Positions 1 to 22,760 of a stretch of DNA of 64,000 nucleotides are shown here, one piece after another. A program made the position numbers and the translations under genes. Positions within the stretch are counted from its first letter, which is position 1. Each line of letters starts with the position of its first letter. This DNA comes from Thamnaconus septentrionalis. Taxonomy: Eukaryota; Chordata; Actinopteri; Tetraodontiformes; Monacanthidae. Under the pieces are notes generated by a model, which was given only the letters and a program-made list of their open reading frames with translations, was not told the DNA's origin and ran no database searches. The DNA lies in contig CM020502.1 of assembly GCA_009823395.1 (NCBI GenBank), positions 811,001-875,000 of the forward strand, in the 5' to 3' direction.

Positions 1-1266
1 AACCCGAACCCTAATTTAGCCCTACTGCAAACCGAACCTGGTTCACGGTGAGAGAACGGACAATTTTGATATATTTATTATTTTAATTCTATTTTTTTAC
101 ATTTTGGGGTGAATAAAAAAAACGAAAGCAGGAACTTGGAATGACAGGGGTAGCACGTAGATACGAGGCAACTTCAAGCTAAAAGCTGCATCAAAAGGAT
201 GCTAACATCTCCTCCGGGACGCCGGCATCCCTTCAGTGTTTAACGCATTATCACTAACGATGTTATCGAGAGGTTTGCCGCTAATTTATAGCCAAGCGGC
301 TGAAAGCTGGGTGCTTTTCGAGTCAGATGTCTCCAAGATCAACTTCTTCTGCGTTTCAAAAAAGAACTCCAACAGGTTCCCGCACTGCTTATTACCCCTG
401 GGGGGGCGATGCTTGGTTGGTTGGTTTGTTGGTCGCCCGGTCCTGCTCAAACGCCCACCAGAGAGACACTGGAGAGGCTTATTGTTCTCTCTCCGTCCTG
501 CTGACCCCCATTAAAATCTGGCCCCAAACGGCGCCCGAGGGTCTCCAGCCATCAGCGCTGTGCAGGCCGCAGCCGGGGCGCCCGCATGCTAATGAGATTG
601 AGTGGGGATTACATCCTCTTAAACGAGGGTAAGGATTGGTTGCCAGGCAGATTTTTTACCTTCTTTTTTTTTTTTTGCGGATCAGCTCATGCATGATTAT
701 CAGCGGCTTTGATGCGGGGAGTTGCACTTTGAGCGTGATGGGAGTTGCCAGTTGCCGTCCAGGTGATCCCGTGCGCTGACTGCTAATGGAAACACACACG
801 GACGTGCACACACACACACACCCCATTATCATTCATTGTGGTGATATCGCTGGAGGATTATTACCTCCACCTTGGAAGGCGCCGCTTGTACCGGGGATCA
901 TTGTCTGTTTGTTTTCCCATTCAGCAGGGATGTCCGGGAAAATTGGTGACCGTGTCAGTCACCTACAAACACAGGCACGTGCGCGCGCACACACACACAC
1001 ACACAAAGTAGAGAGAGAGAGAGAGAGGAGAGATTTTGTAGGGAACAAATAAAGATGACAAGACACTTATTTTTCCCCTGACAGAACATACATTAGTCTT
1101 CTATGCTTGTAAGCTACATTCATTAGTTAATACAACTATTTTCGAGTAGTAGGGGAAATGTGAAGAACTCAGTCTCCCATAATGCTTAAATTACAAGGAT
1201 CATGTTATGAGGCTGCCTTGGTGCAACCTGCAAATCATGCTAAAAAAACAAAAAATACATATATAT
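1..1266. other. Downstream flank, no gene seen
   Basis: No exon-like reading frame or recognised repeat was found beyond the microsatellites near 786-1027. The stretch at about 560-760 is compositionally balanced, not repeat-like, and contains homeodomain-type words (GCTAATGAGATTGA, GGATTACATCC), so it could be regulatory; that is inference only. Confidence 0.5.
962..1027. repeat. Composite microsatellite: GTGCGCGCGC, (AC)n, (AG)n
   Basis: An alternating purine-pyrimidine tract (CACGTGCGCGCGCACACAC) runs into (AC)n and then, after a short spacer, (AG)n. A similar (AC)n patch lies at about 786-823. The alternating part is a classical Z-DNA-prone sequence. Confidence 0.9.
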
Positions 1267-1280
1267 ATATTTTGCTTTCA

Positions 1281-1618
1281 AGGTGGTCAGAAGGTCGTGG
1301 GTTCGATTCCGGGGCCCGGGCCTGTGACCTTTCTGTGTGGAGTTTGCATGTTCTCCCTGTGTCTGCGTGGGTTCTCTCCGGGTTCTCCGGCTTCCTCCCA
1401 CAGTCCAAAAACATGCATGTGAGGTCAACTGAATATTCTAAATTGTCCGTAGGTGTGCATGTGAGTGTGAATGGTTGTTTGTTTCTATGTGGCCCTGCGA
1501 TGAACTGGCGACTTGTCCAGGGTGTCACCCTGCCTTCGCCCTAAGACAGCCGGGATAGGCTCCAGCAGACCCCGTGACCCTGAATTGTAATAAGCGGGTA
1601 TTGAAGATGAATGAATGA
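1281..1618 (+). mobile_element. tRNA-derived fish SINE, 5'-truncated, with 14-bp target duplication
   Basis: The element keeps the RNA polymerase III B box (GGTTCGATTCC, 1300-1310) but lacks the A box present in the fuller copy near 12.6 kb. The body contains GGAGTTTGCATGTTCTCCC and a tail of ATGA repeats. It is flanked by a perfect direct repeat ATATTTTGCTTTCA at 1267-1280 and 1619-1632, the signature of LINE-machinery insertion. Truncation exactly at the duplication means it was inserted already shortened. The family resembles the AFC/V-SINE group of percomorph fishes; the exact family name is uncertain. Confidence 0.85.
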
Positions 1619-1632
1619 ATATTTTGCTTTCA

Positions 1633-4600
1633 TGATTGTTTTTTTTTCTTTTTCTTTGTCTTAAACCAGCAAGGAATAATTTCTGTTTTGGCGCCACCTT
1701 GTGTTCGGATTTTTTTTTTTTTATTTATTTTATTTATTTTTGTAAACGCAGCCACCCAAATGAATTTTCCTAAAAGCGAATTGAAAATATCACTAAGAAT
1801 CTGGTGAACTAATTTAAACGTTTGATTTTGCTTTTCTAAGTAAATAATACGAAATTAAAGATCTAAATCTATAAGATCTAAAAATGTTGACATTTTAAAT
1901 TGTTGCTCTCTTTGTATTTGTTCGCACTGACGCAGCTGCGGCATAACAAAGAACGAAAAGGGAAAAGTTTTATTTTTTCACCACTCCCATCATAGAAAAT
2001 CCTTCCACCAATAAGAATTAGATAAATGAACAAATGAATTGAAATGATTTGCTGAAACACAGAGACTATCAAACGACAGGATTTTACACTGTCTTCTGTT
2101 TTTTTTTTATTATTATTATTTATACATACATATATATATATACTTATATATATATATGTATATATATATTTTTGCAGGGACAGGTGACAACATTACAATT
2201 CATTTACGAAAAACAAAAGATCAGTTTTCTGTATACCCGTCTGGCGCTTTTATCTCAAACACGGCTGCAGAGGTAGTGAGAAGTCTGGCAGAATCAGAGA
2301 GGAGGAAGAGCTTAAGCGTGAGAGTTCCAACAGTTCCAACCTGATGAGGAAGCACACGGGGCACTTGCGACTGGGAGGACACAACGGTTCTGCGCAACAT
2401 ACGTTCCTTTGAGGAAGTACCTGCTTCCTCTACTGTGTCCACAGTTTTAGAAGCACAGTGTACAGCAAAGGTAGTGAAATCAAAATGACAATCGGGGAAG
2501 AGAGCATTTTCGAAGAATGTACATATGCTTATTCATGAAATCTGAACAGCCAGATGCGCTGACTTCATATTGACTTCAAAAACCTTTGATTATTTCAAAT
2601 TCGGCGATCAGTCATGCACAATAAGGCACAGTTAGCATTGCAGTCCATCCGCCTCCCAGCGGCAAACCGCAGTGTGAGATTTCCATGTTGTTGCAGTTGG
2701 AATGCATCTTAAATTAGAAAACAAGTGGATTTAAAAAAATAAATAATAAAAGCATTTTAAAAAGCTGAAAGATTTGAAAATTCTTTTCCACTGGAGGCAA
2801 TTAAACTTTTTTTTAATCAAATTTTGCAAAGAAAAATAAATCACAAATATCAATATTTTCATTATGGCTCATTCATGTCCAAAGTGAAGTTACAATTGGA
2901 ACACAACAGCAAGTTATTCCATAAGAACACAATGCAAAGCTACAAAGCTAACATCTGTTCACACACCAAATGTGTTTGTGTGTGTGTGTGTGTGTGTATG
3001 TGTGTGTGTACACGATCTAAACCTTGTGTTTTATCTTTGTTCACTGAGTGCAACTAATGCGTCAAAACTGCATCATGCATTTGCAGGGAAAATACATTCA
3101 GCGTATTGAACACGCTGTACGGCAAACCGTTGTGAACAGCTCATGACCTCTAAGGTGAACGACACTTTTGTGCGTCTTGGACACAAATCACACACGAAGA
3201 GTAAAGGAGTTCAGACGGAGCATGCCCAGAAAAACCCTGCTTTTGCTGCACACTGTTTTCAGCGTGAGCGCAAATTAGGAAGAGAGATCTGAAATGCCGA
3301 GCGGTTCATAAGGCTAACGGTCAAAGTTCCATCAGCTGTCCCGAAAATAATCACAAAGTTTAAAAACTTTGAAAATAGAATTAAATGCATAGAAATGTTA
3401 AACTCGGGTGTTGCAGTTGCAGTGCATGCGTGGGCGCGTCATTCCTTCCGTGTAGTGTCTCGGCTCTCTCGGTGAGCTCACAATGACCTCTGACCCCAAC
3501 GCTTTTCATGTTATACAACTAGTCTTAAATTAGAGCTATTTTAAAGGCATTGGAAGACATTTTTTGGGAAAAGAACTGCAACAAAGACTTAAATAAAGAG
3601 CTGCAACAAAGAAGAAACTTTGTTCCAGCAACCCAATATTTAAACTAATCCATCCCCTAATAACTACGTCCTGTTTTTCCATTCTTGATTCAAGTGCAAC
3701 CGCTATTCCATCCGCATTCCATAACCAAAAGAATAACCTGAGCTTCTATTAAAGCATCCCCTCAGCAAGGAGCGGAGGTGTGGGGGGTGAAATAAACGAA
3801 ACCCTACCGCTTTAAAACGGAAGTGAAATTTAACAGCTTTATTCCGGAGGAATGCTCATTTTTAACCAGCAGGGGGCAGTGTTACTTGGTAAAACCCGAC
3901 AGCAAAGCAGTAGCGACTCCTCTCTCAATGCGGTTCAAGGGAATGACAGTATTTTAAGTGAATACTCGTGGCAAAATGAGCTGGATCAGCAAGTCGACGA
4001 GTGACAGTGAATAATAATCGCCTGGATTCTGAGGAGTCCGCTAACAAAACATACTGGGTTGGTCCATAAACTGCTAATGGTTACTGGCTCATCTCAAAAT
4101 ATGCTCCCCCCCACCCCCAAAAAAAAAGGAACAAGAAAAAGAATCTGAGGTGCCCTCAGCATGTGCACGTCAAAAAAAAGAATAGAATACCCAACGGCAG
4201 AGAGCGGCGTTCACAGTACGGAATCATTTGGCTGCGATGAACCAGCTGCTCATCCATTTTCATAAATACACGTCAAACAACTCAACAAAGTGTGACTCAC
4301 AAAATGCAATGACCTCGCTCTTTGTTCACGACGGCTTCAATATGAACAGAAGCTCTAAAGTGTGTCTGGCTTTAAGCCAGCAAGCCTCGCGGAATGCAAC
4401 GAGTATCGACGGTTATTTGCTTCTCACGGCGACGCATTCACCCAGAGGGCAGATCAGCACTCAGCCATTAGTCGTGTCAGTAGGGAGGATTAATCCTATC
4501 GGAGAGGGCACGGAGAACAGAAATTTGTCTTAGATGAATATGATTCGTTGGTCATGACATAAAAAAATAATAGATCAAGATACAGAGTCTCGCCAAGTTT

Positions 4601-5102
4601 CAGTAAATCGTGACGGGGGGGGAAAACAAAAAAAGTTGTATCGTTTCGGTTTAGCATTAACCCCCCCCCACCTTTTTGTTTGAAACATTACATTTAAGGC
4701 AATGTATTATGGGGGGGGAAACGACCTTGCACGCACTGGCCACTCGTGTTTATGCTGGAACATTGTATTGCTCAGGTGTTTTGTGTTTTTTGTGTTTTTG
4801 TTTTTTTTTTGTTTTTTGTTTTTTGTTTTTTGGTCCTTTAAGGCTAAGCAGAGGGATTTACATTCAAGCATGATTTAAATATGAACTGCAGCATTTATTT
4901 TTTTTCAAGTCGGGACCAAATTGTTGGGCGGCCATCCCGCCAAACGATTGACAGGAGATGTCTTGCGGCTGTTACAAATATTTAAAAAAAAAAAAAAAAA
5001 AGGGGGGGGGGCATTCGTGCAGGTTTTACTCCATGTGCTGGAGCACAGGGGGGCACCAGCTGTGAACACATCGGCTTTTTACATGCAAATGAGGTGAGAA
5101 TG

Positions 5103-5150
<48 letters not shown>

Positions 5151-6239
5151 GTTATTATTATTGTTATTGTTATTATTTTTGCCCTAATGCCTCATTAAAC
5201 ACAGTGCAATCAGGAACTAATTTGTTTCCAGGCGGAGGGAGCCATTTCCAGTCCGCTTGGACAGCAAGCAGCAAGCAGCAAGCAGTGAGCAGCACAATCA
5301 ACAAGTCACCAGGAGCTTTTGCTGATTTGGACTTTACGGCCCAGAACACCTGACAAGTACTGCCGCTGTGTTTGTTCCATTTTTATATGACTTCATCTGT
5401 TTGCCTTTCAGAGTTGCTCCACAACAGTGAGAAAAACAATGTGTCACTAGAATTTATGGGTTTTTGTTTCTTCTTTTCATGCTAACCAACTAGCATGTTT
5501 TTTTGTAGCATGTAAGACATTCAAGTACATATGAACAAAAAAAGAACACCAGCCTGCGGTGAGTGCACAGTCTTGAGGGTCAACGTTACTTGAAATGTCT
5601 TTCTTTTTTGTTCTTTTGGAAGAAAATCCTGTTATTGATTCCTCCTTCCCTACAGTTTACCCAGAGTTAGTTTGTTAGAATAGTTGAATTGAATTTAGCT
5701 GGTTATGTGTAAGGTAAGTTTCAACACACACTCTATTCATGTCATACTAGAATTTGGAACATTGTAGAACATTGGAACAATTTGACGACAAGCTGTGGCT
5801 TCTTTGCCAAATGATTCATCAAGGTTTCTTTAGTAATCTAGATGAAACCTCGATGTACCTTCTCCAAGTTATTTTCTTGTTTGTTAGTTTTTTTTAGTTT
5901 TTTTGCCAATTCCGATGAATCGAGCAAAAACGGACAGTTTAGCATCCCTCGCTGCTCCCCCCTTTTCATTTTAACTAATTTTAAAGCCTTATGTTACGCA
6001 ATACATTTCTTAGGTTTTTTGTGGTTCTAACACAGCTGATGCTCTTTTTGACAAAACACATATTGCATTACAACACAACAACCATTCCTTTGGCAGTTAA
6101 TTCCAGGGAAGCCCATTGGACCAAGAACAGAGGCCTCGCAGGACCACGAGGCTCCTCCCGCCTGAGGGGCGTGTTTTTCTTTTTTTGATCGTCGTCGTGC
6201 AGTGGGATTGCCGCGAGAGCAACGCGAGTCAGCGCGTTG
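1633..6239. other. slc16a7 3' UTR and downstream region, no other gene seen
   Basis: This stretch follows the slc16a7 stop codon (gene on the minus strand), so its right part should be 3' UTR. Candidate minus-strand AATAAA signals (TTTATT on the plus strand) occur at 4894-4899 and about 5103, but the true cleavage site cannot be chosen from sequence. Homopolymers and microsatellites are frequent: (TA)n near 2130-2170, (TG)n 2968-3010, A18G10 near 4984-5011. A 101-residue open frame at 4228-4533 resembles nothing I know and is not called. Confidence 0.5.
5103..5178. repeat. (TTA)n microsatellite
   Basis: About sixteen uninterrupted TTA units from 5103 to about 5150 pass into a TTA/TTG mixture to about 5178. 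It lies downstream of slc16a7 and may be within its 3' UTR. Confidence 0.9.
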
Positions 6240-16207
<9,968 letters not shown>

Positions 16208-16236
16208 CACTGGTCCACCTCAGAGCAGATTATTCA
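16208..16236 (-). other. slc16a7: slc16a7 5' UTR part of exon 2
   Basis: 29 bp between a good acceptor (TTGTTTTGTCGTTTCCAG, minus strand) and the start codon. The exon boundary is inferred from the polypyrimidine tract and AG; a transcript would settle it. Confidence 0.65.
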
Positions 16237-19200
16237 CTGGAAACGACAAAACAAGAGGGACAGTTAAATTTCATTGAGAAACACTTATGTGTGATTGCAT
16301 CTGTTGTTTGGTTGTCTGACCGCTGCAGGCTGGCTAGCTGGCTGGCCGGCTGTTCCCGTTTGACCCTGAGGTCCGTCGACACAATAAAGGTACAAATGAA
16401 TCAATGAATCATCCAGGGCGGCCGTTTCCAGCAAAATGTCAAAGATCATTAATGTCAATGCGTAGATGAATCAGGTCAGCAGCTGCAGCTCGTATTGACA
16501 GTATATAGACAGCTGGGGATTATACGCAAAAGAGGTCAAACGCTTTGCCCATGAACAAACCTACACCAGGAATATGACTAAATAAGGGAGGACGTACCAG
16601 AGTGTATCCTGTATCCTGGAGAAGGCATGCCACACACGGTATTAAGCACCCATTCAACGGACTGCCCTCACCCAAACATGTGGGAACTGCTCTGCATTCC
16701 CCGCCCACTTAGGTTGCATGCAGCCAATAGCCACGGGGGCGTAAAGTGTCACCTGAGAGACGAGCACTAGTAAAACCAGGTGCCGCTGGTGTACAAACCA
16801 AACACGCCCTCATTGTCCACAGCTGTAGACTGTCGACTCCTGTTTCTTTCTTCAAGGAAGGCAGGGAGCATCAAGCAGCACGCCCATAAGCCCAAACAGG
16901 TTAAACAACAGGGAATAAACTTGCGTCATCACTGGCTGCCTTTTCTGCTAGGGAGCCACAAGACAACCTTTTCTAAACTATGAAGATCACCGCTGAGTGT
17001 GTTAATGCTTTGAAAGTGGTGCTTTGCCACACACGGGACGTCACAGGTGCCTGCGTGGTCACAAGTGCCTTCTGCAGAAAAACAAACATCGAATTAGGAC
17101 GGACATCATCCATCGGGTTCCATGTGTTGTGTTCAACAACCATAAACTTGCATTTGTGATTGGTCCCCATTCCTGGTCAACTCTTTGCAGGACTTTCATC
17201 AATTGCACTATTGGTAGGGGCTAAATCGCGCTCAGTATGGTGGACTATAGTCAATTGAAAATTGTCTACTATGGGCCCTAATTACCAGAGAAATATGGTA
17301 TGAGCGCACTGTAGAATGCATGGCAGAAGTATCCTTCAGACAAGGCCTCATGGAAGCAGTGAACAAAGTAGACATATACCAAAATGTGCCTTGTATTTTA
17401 GGACAACATGTGGTTTATTCTGTCTGTTGGCATTAAATTAAATGTACTGACTCACTACGAACCGTTCTTTGCCAAGTACAGTGGTGTGATTTGTGAGCAC
17501 TCTGGCTTTTGCGTGGTTTAACTTGTCTTATCTGAAGTTCTTGTTTTGTCAGGCACCAGCAGGCCTCTTACTTCTGCCTGTCAACTTCAGCCAACAGTGC
17601 GGAAGAAAATGTCACCAGATCCTCCGTCGACATAGTGACGAGTGGCACGCAGGTGAAATCTCAAATTCAGGTGAAAGTAAGGCAATTCACAAACTCAAAA
17701 TAACAAAATTCAAAAATAATCCATGGCACTCATGAGAGGAACAAAAGTCATTTCTAGATTAAGGAACCGACACAATGACTCTTTTGGCGTCTTAATGTTC
17801 TGGGTATGACCTCAAAATGAGTTTTAGAAGAAGAGGCGCTGGTGCCACGAGGCTGGTTGCACCGCAAGAGCAGAGAAAGCTGCACGCAATAAAACTAGGC
17901 CAAGTGAGACGAGTACACACTAAAGCCAAACACGTGCTAACATGGCAGTACTTCCTCAAAGCAAAAGTGAATGTATTCAACGGATGAAAGAACGTTCGGA
18001 GCCTTACAAGGAGATGGGGCACTTCAGCCTTCTTCAGCGTAAACAACTTGAGCCACTGACATCCAACAGCGGCACCGCCGTATTGCTCGCTGCCATTCTC
18101 GCCAAAGCGCGTGCTCGCAATGCCTCAGACTCAGAGCGGTTTCAGCTCTGAGCTACAGGAAGTTACAAAATGAGACACCCAGTTTGGGGGTGGTGGTTTG
18201 GACGGAGTATAAATAACAGCAGCTTTTAAAATGGAGGTCACACAAAAGTTTGATGTGGGGATTTTACGCTAAATAATGCCAAGGTTGTTTTTTTTGTTTG
18301 TTTTTTTTGTTAGATTGCCCACCTTACAGATGTTTTTCATTGTTCAAAGTCATCAGTTCATTTCATAGACCAGAAGAAACTGCAAACTGTGTTTCATTTA
18401 CAATCACCTGCGTCCCGAATGATGTGTGTTATGAATAATAGAGGAGTGAGTGGAAATAAACGTGAGCCTTGACGGACACTTGACATTATTTGATGACATA
18501 TTTCAAACTCGTCAGCTTAGCCATTCTCTTTATTTAAGCGAGCTGCCGTTGTTCCTCTTTCAATCCACCCAAGTCAACTTTATCTGAAGTAGCAAAACAT
18601 GACCAAGTGTGTAAAAATAAGATTCACTGATGCTATTTTCCCCTCCTCCAGAGTTCCATACAGCACAGAAAGTCTAATCCTTGCTAATCAGATTGCAGAC
18701 TGTCCAGCGCAGCACTGGGCGCAGATACCAGGATGGACTGACTGAGCGCAACGACGACAGCGCGCGGCCGAATCCCACAACTCATAAGGAGCTTAAGTTG
18801 AGGGTTTTGAGAATGAAGCCCTGCAGGGATTGAATATAAAAGGGCGGTTGAGGAGAAGGGGAGAAGAAAAAAGGGGGGGTTAGGGTGGAAAATGTTCAGC
18901 GAAGCTTTGCGAACGTCGTTTATAATAAACCTTATAAGCGCACAAACAAACAAAGTCACAGGTAAGTTACAACAACGTCAACACTCTGCCTGTTCTTTTG
19001 TGGCCCTAAAGTCGATCAGGAAGTGTCTGTCAATATGCTAGACAAAAAATGTTTTTGTTTGTTTGATTTTCTGGAGTGGGGGGTTAATTTGACCACAACC
19101 AAAGAAGCCGCGATAGGTCTCTACATTTTTTTTTGTTGTTGTTGTTGTTAATGCATAACTATATAAGTTTCAAATCTTGCAGATGCACACCAAATAGATA

Positions 19201-20045
19201 CGTAACCCTTCACCCTGGCCAGATGGTCTGTGTGAGATCGGACTAGTCAGCATCCTCTAAGGACAAAGAGGTTATAGTGGTAGAGGTAAAGAATACGTGA
19301 AAGTGAAAAGCAACTGCTTTTAATGGTGTCAGTTGTTAGATCAGGACAGATCCTCTACTGTGATTGGCATTGTGATTGAAGAAATCTGATTGACCCATTC
19401 TGAGTGTGACGGAAAGTCCTTCATTTCTTTATTTTGGATGGGGCTTTCCCTTTGCAAATTGTTTTCAAGATATGCATATTTCTACTCATATGTGAAACAT
19501 TCTTTCCGGCCAATCAGGCTACAGCCACATGTCAACTGGGCTTTTTTAACTGGTAGACTCTGACTTGGCTTGGCATAGCAGTGTCACCATCTGCCTATGT
19601 TCTAAGTGTTCTCATGAGCAAACACATTAAACAGTACAAAGGGGATTCAACAAAAAAACAAAACATAAAAAAAAAGCAAGGTCCGGACTGTTAAAGGATT
19701 TTTCTTTTTTGACAAAGGCACTAAGAACAGAGCAGGAAAAGAGCATAAGTTCCGGCAATAAAAACTGAAGAGCAGAGAAATTAAGGTTTAAAAAGAAACA
19801 GATCCATGAGCCATGCACATGCAAGTCTATTCCTCTCATGTCCATGGAACAAGTGCAGAGTCTGCGTTGGTCCAGTGTCTGTTGCATACACATGCTATAC
19901 ATGCTACAGTTACTTTTGGACATGTGAGCCATTTCAAACAGCAACGGGAGGAAACAGGTAGGGGGTGGGGAGTCCGTGAAAACAACAGTGTGTGTGTAAT
20001 CAAATCGTCCACCTGGCAACAGTGCTTCAGGAAGGGTGTTCAAGG

Positions 20046-20051
20046 TTGTGT

Positions 20052-20117
<66 letters not shown>
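20046..20117. repeat. (TG)n microsatellite
   Basis: About 30 TG units with one GAG interruption near 20057. It produces false open frames of repeated Val-Cys or, on the other strand, His-Thr. Confidence 0.95.
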
Positions 20118-20119
<2 letters not shown>

Positions 20120-21224
20120 TTTAGGAATTTCACCTCATATGTTGACGGAGAGCCTTTAAAGACTGGCCTCTTTGTGGAGTGGCGAACGCAGCCAGGTAAA
20201 TTCAGAACACCCTCGTGCTACATTTCCAGTGAAATTCAGCAAAGGGGAGGTAATGGTGGGTGTGGCTACCAAACCAGGCACACAACACGCCTCTTCACCC
20301 CCAAAAAATGTCCTTGGCTCATTGCTCTGCTTGTGCAGAGTGTATCCAATTGAAAAATGTACCCAGGAAACTCCCAAATACAAATGCCTTAAAGACTACA
20401 TTGCAATGGTGGCTAACAGACATTTTGCATTGGCGTCAACTGTGGATTAAATACACATCCAATGCAGCTGGGAAAATAAATATTTTTGCACTTTCACTGT
20501 AGCTGCCTGAACGTGTTTGAAAATTCTGATAAATGCGTGAGTAATTTTGCCTTTTGTTTAAGCTCAGTTTTGAAGCATGTCATTTGTTGCTACATATGTA
20601 TATGTTCCATATCTCAGTGGTTTAGGCAAAGAGAAATTGCCACACCTTGTCTGAACCAGAGAAACATGCCTCTACGGTCCGCTGCTGCCGCTGGCATAAC
20701 CTTGGCGGGGCCACTGCCTCAGCAAGGTCTCACGGACAACAAGTTGTGGCAACGCAAGATTAGCCCAGAGCTAAACCTCAGCGCAACACCGTTTGCTTTG
20801 TTTCATGCGGGAGTTTATCATTAACTTCATCAGCGGCGCGCTGAACATGCACTGCATTTATCTTGTTAACTCTAAACCTCACAGCACTCCAGCACACGGA
20901 ATCAATACAGCTCCTCTGCGTCCCACCGCTCTCTGATCACAGAGGCCACGTTGCATCGTATGTTTCGAACAGTTGGGAGCAACTGTCAAGACTTGAGCGG
21001 CCCCCTTTTTAGCCCCAGTTATCTCAATTATCAGCAGCACTGTCCCGATAGTCTGTCAGAGCGTCAACCAGCTCTCCAGCCTCTTCAAACAACAGGGTAG
21101 ATAACAGCAATACACAAAGATTTTCTGACAGCCTGATGGTTTTATCGTCTAAACTTACAATCATTGCACATATTCAGATCTTTGCACTTGTGTAACGTGT
21201 AATTTTCCGGTGATTTTTTCCTCG

Positions 21225-21485
21225 ACAAGTTGCCAGTTTATCTTCGGGCCACACAGAGAGACAAAAATACAGACAACATCCAGCACCTAACGACAATTTC
21301 GATTTTCCCCAGTAGGTGAGCATGCATGTCTTTAGACTGCAGGAGAAAGCCAGAGTAGCTGGAAATAACTCATGCAAACATAGGGAAGAACATGCAAACT
21401 CCACAAAGAAAGACCTCGGGACAGGGGAGTAAACCCATGACCTTCTTGCCTGACAAGTGCTGACCTCTGCACCACCTTGTCGGTC
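21225..21485 (-). mobile_element. Decayed SINE copy, minus strand
   Basis: Read on the minus strand it keeps the order of the SINE: tRNA-like head (ACCTTCTTGC before the B box region), GGAGTTTGCATGTTCTTCCC, GACATGCATGCTCACC and a CTGGCAACTTG-like end. Substitutions are much more numerous than in the copies at 1.3 and 12.6 kb, so this is an older insertion. No target duplication could be recognised. Confidence 0.75.
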
Positions 21486-22424
21486 AGTGGTAAGTTGGAG
21501 CAAAAACATTGCTGCAAATGTTGTAGGACCTTTAACTTCAATCAGGACATCCAACATAGATTTCCAATGACTGATCCACGTATCAGCCACAAGCGACCTA
21601 ACGTACGTTTCTGTGGACACAACTTTAAGATGGAAAAGCATGATTAACATTTCCATGCTGGCAGTCAAGCCCAAATTCAACGTCCCCCTCAGTGTGATGA
21701 CGCCTCAAGGTGAGAGACTCTTGCGTGTCTCATTTTGAGGCAACAGCTTTCCATGGCTACAGGCAAAAAAATCATGCTTGCCTTTCTACAATGTCTATAC
21801 TGACCTTTTGAAAGCCAGAGTGGCTTGGAATTGAATGAAAGTATTTGCAAGTGCCATGGCTTCAAGTCAAATGACATGAGTCAGCACTGCAGTACACAGA
21901 TTGAATTATCAGAGGGAGAGTCCCCTTATAGATGTGATTGCTTTGGATTCTAAAAGGATTCTAAAGGATCTCAATAGCCTGTGTATTTGTTTTGCCCTTC
22001 ATAACTCTATTCTTTTTAGACAGCGGGAATTCTAGGAAAATGATGTCAGTGGAAAAATCCTGTTGATTCTCCAACAATCCAAAAAACAAAAATCTATATA
22101 CATTTATTGAGAATATTACAATTTTCTCTAATCATGCGGAACAACTTTTGTGTTTGTTTTTGCTTGCTGTGCCGCTATGTCTTTAGCATGCAGGGTGACA
22201 CCTTTGTTATGCATCAGGCAGTGTTGTTTGCACACAGCAGGTTTGTGTCCACAATAAACATTCCCTCTGGGGAGCATGGAGAAAAAAAAAAAAAAAATCA
22301 GCAGTTCCTAATCATGAAACATGACCAAAGTCTTTGACAGAGGCATGGAAGTGCACTGATACGCACAGGGTAGCTTTTTGACACAGTCATTTTACCTTGT
22401 TTGAGAAACTACTTTGGTAATAAG

Positions 22425-22760
22425 TCAGGGAAGTGCTGCAGAGTTGGTCGCCTCACAGCAAGAGGCCGGTGGGTTCGATTTCCAGACCCTGGGTCTCCCT
22501 CTGTGGCGTCTGCATCCTCCCACAGTCCAAATACTAGCACATTATGTTAATCCAGACCCTTGGCCCTTCCATGGGGCGTCTGCATCTTCCCACACAGTCC
22601 AAATACATGCACATTACGCTAACTGTCAACTCTTAATTGCCCGTTGTTGTTAGTGTAGATAGTTGTTACTGTCTCTCTTCATACGTAAGACGTGGAATAG
22701 ACTCAGCTCAGGCGCCCCAGAGGCGATGAGTGCACAAGAAGCAGCGATGGAAAATTAATG
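22425..22760 (+). mobile_element. Decayed SINE copy with internal duplication
   Basis: The head retains CGCCTCACAGCAAGA and GGGTTCGATTTCC (B box with one change). The middle is present twice in tandem: about 22482-22551 and 22552-22622 each run from CCAGACCC through GCGTCTGCATC, CCCACA, GTCCAAATAC to GCACATTA. The tail is degraded. The duplication is not seen in the other copies. Confidence 0.7.

Noticed and set aside
1300..1310. A true tRNA gene suggested by GGTTCGATTCC
   Set aside because: It is the B box of a SINE; no cloverleaf can be formed and the A box is missing.
4228..4533. 101-residue open frame downstream of slc16a7
   Set aside because: No family resemblance, in presumed 3' UTR or flank.
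16208..16210. GTG codon in frame before the slc16a7 ATG
   Set aside because: Vertebrate MCTs start at the ATG of MPP; the GTG belongs to the 5' UTR.
19627..20133. 168-residue open frame starting with His-Thr repeats
   Set aside because: Its start is the (CA)n strand of a microsatellite; the rest has no family resemblance and no splice or regulatory support.
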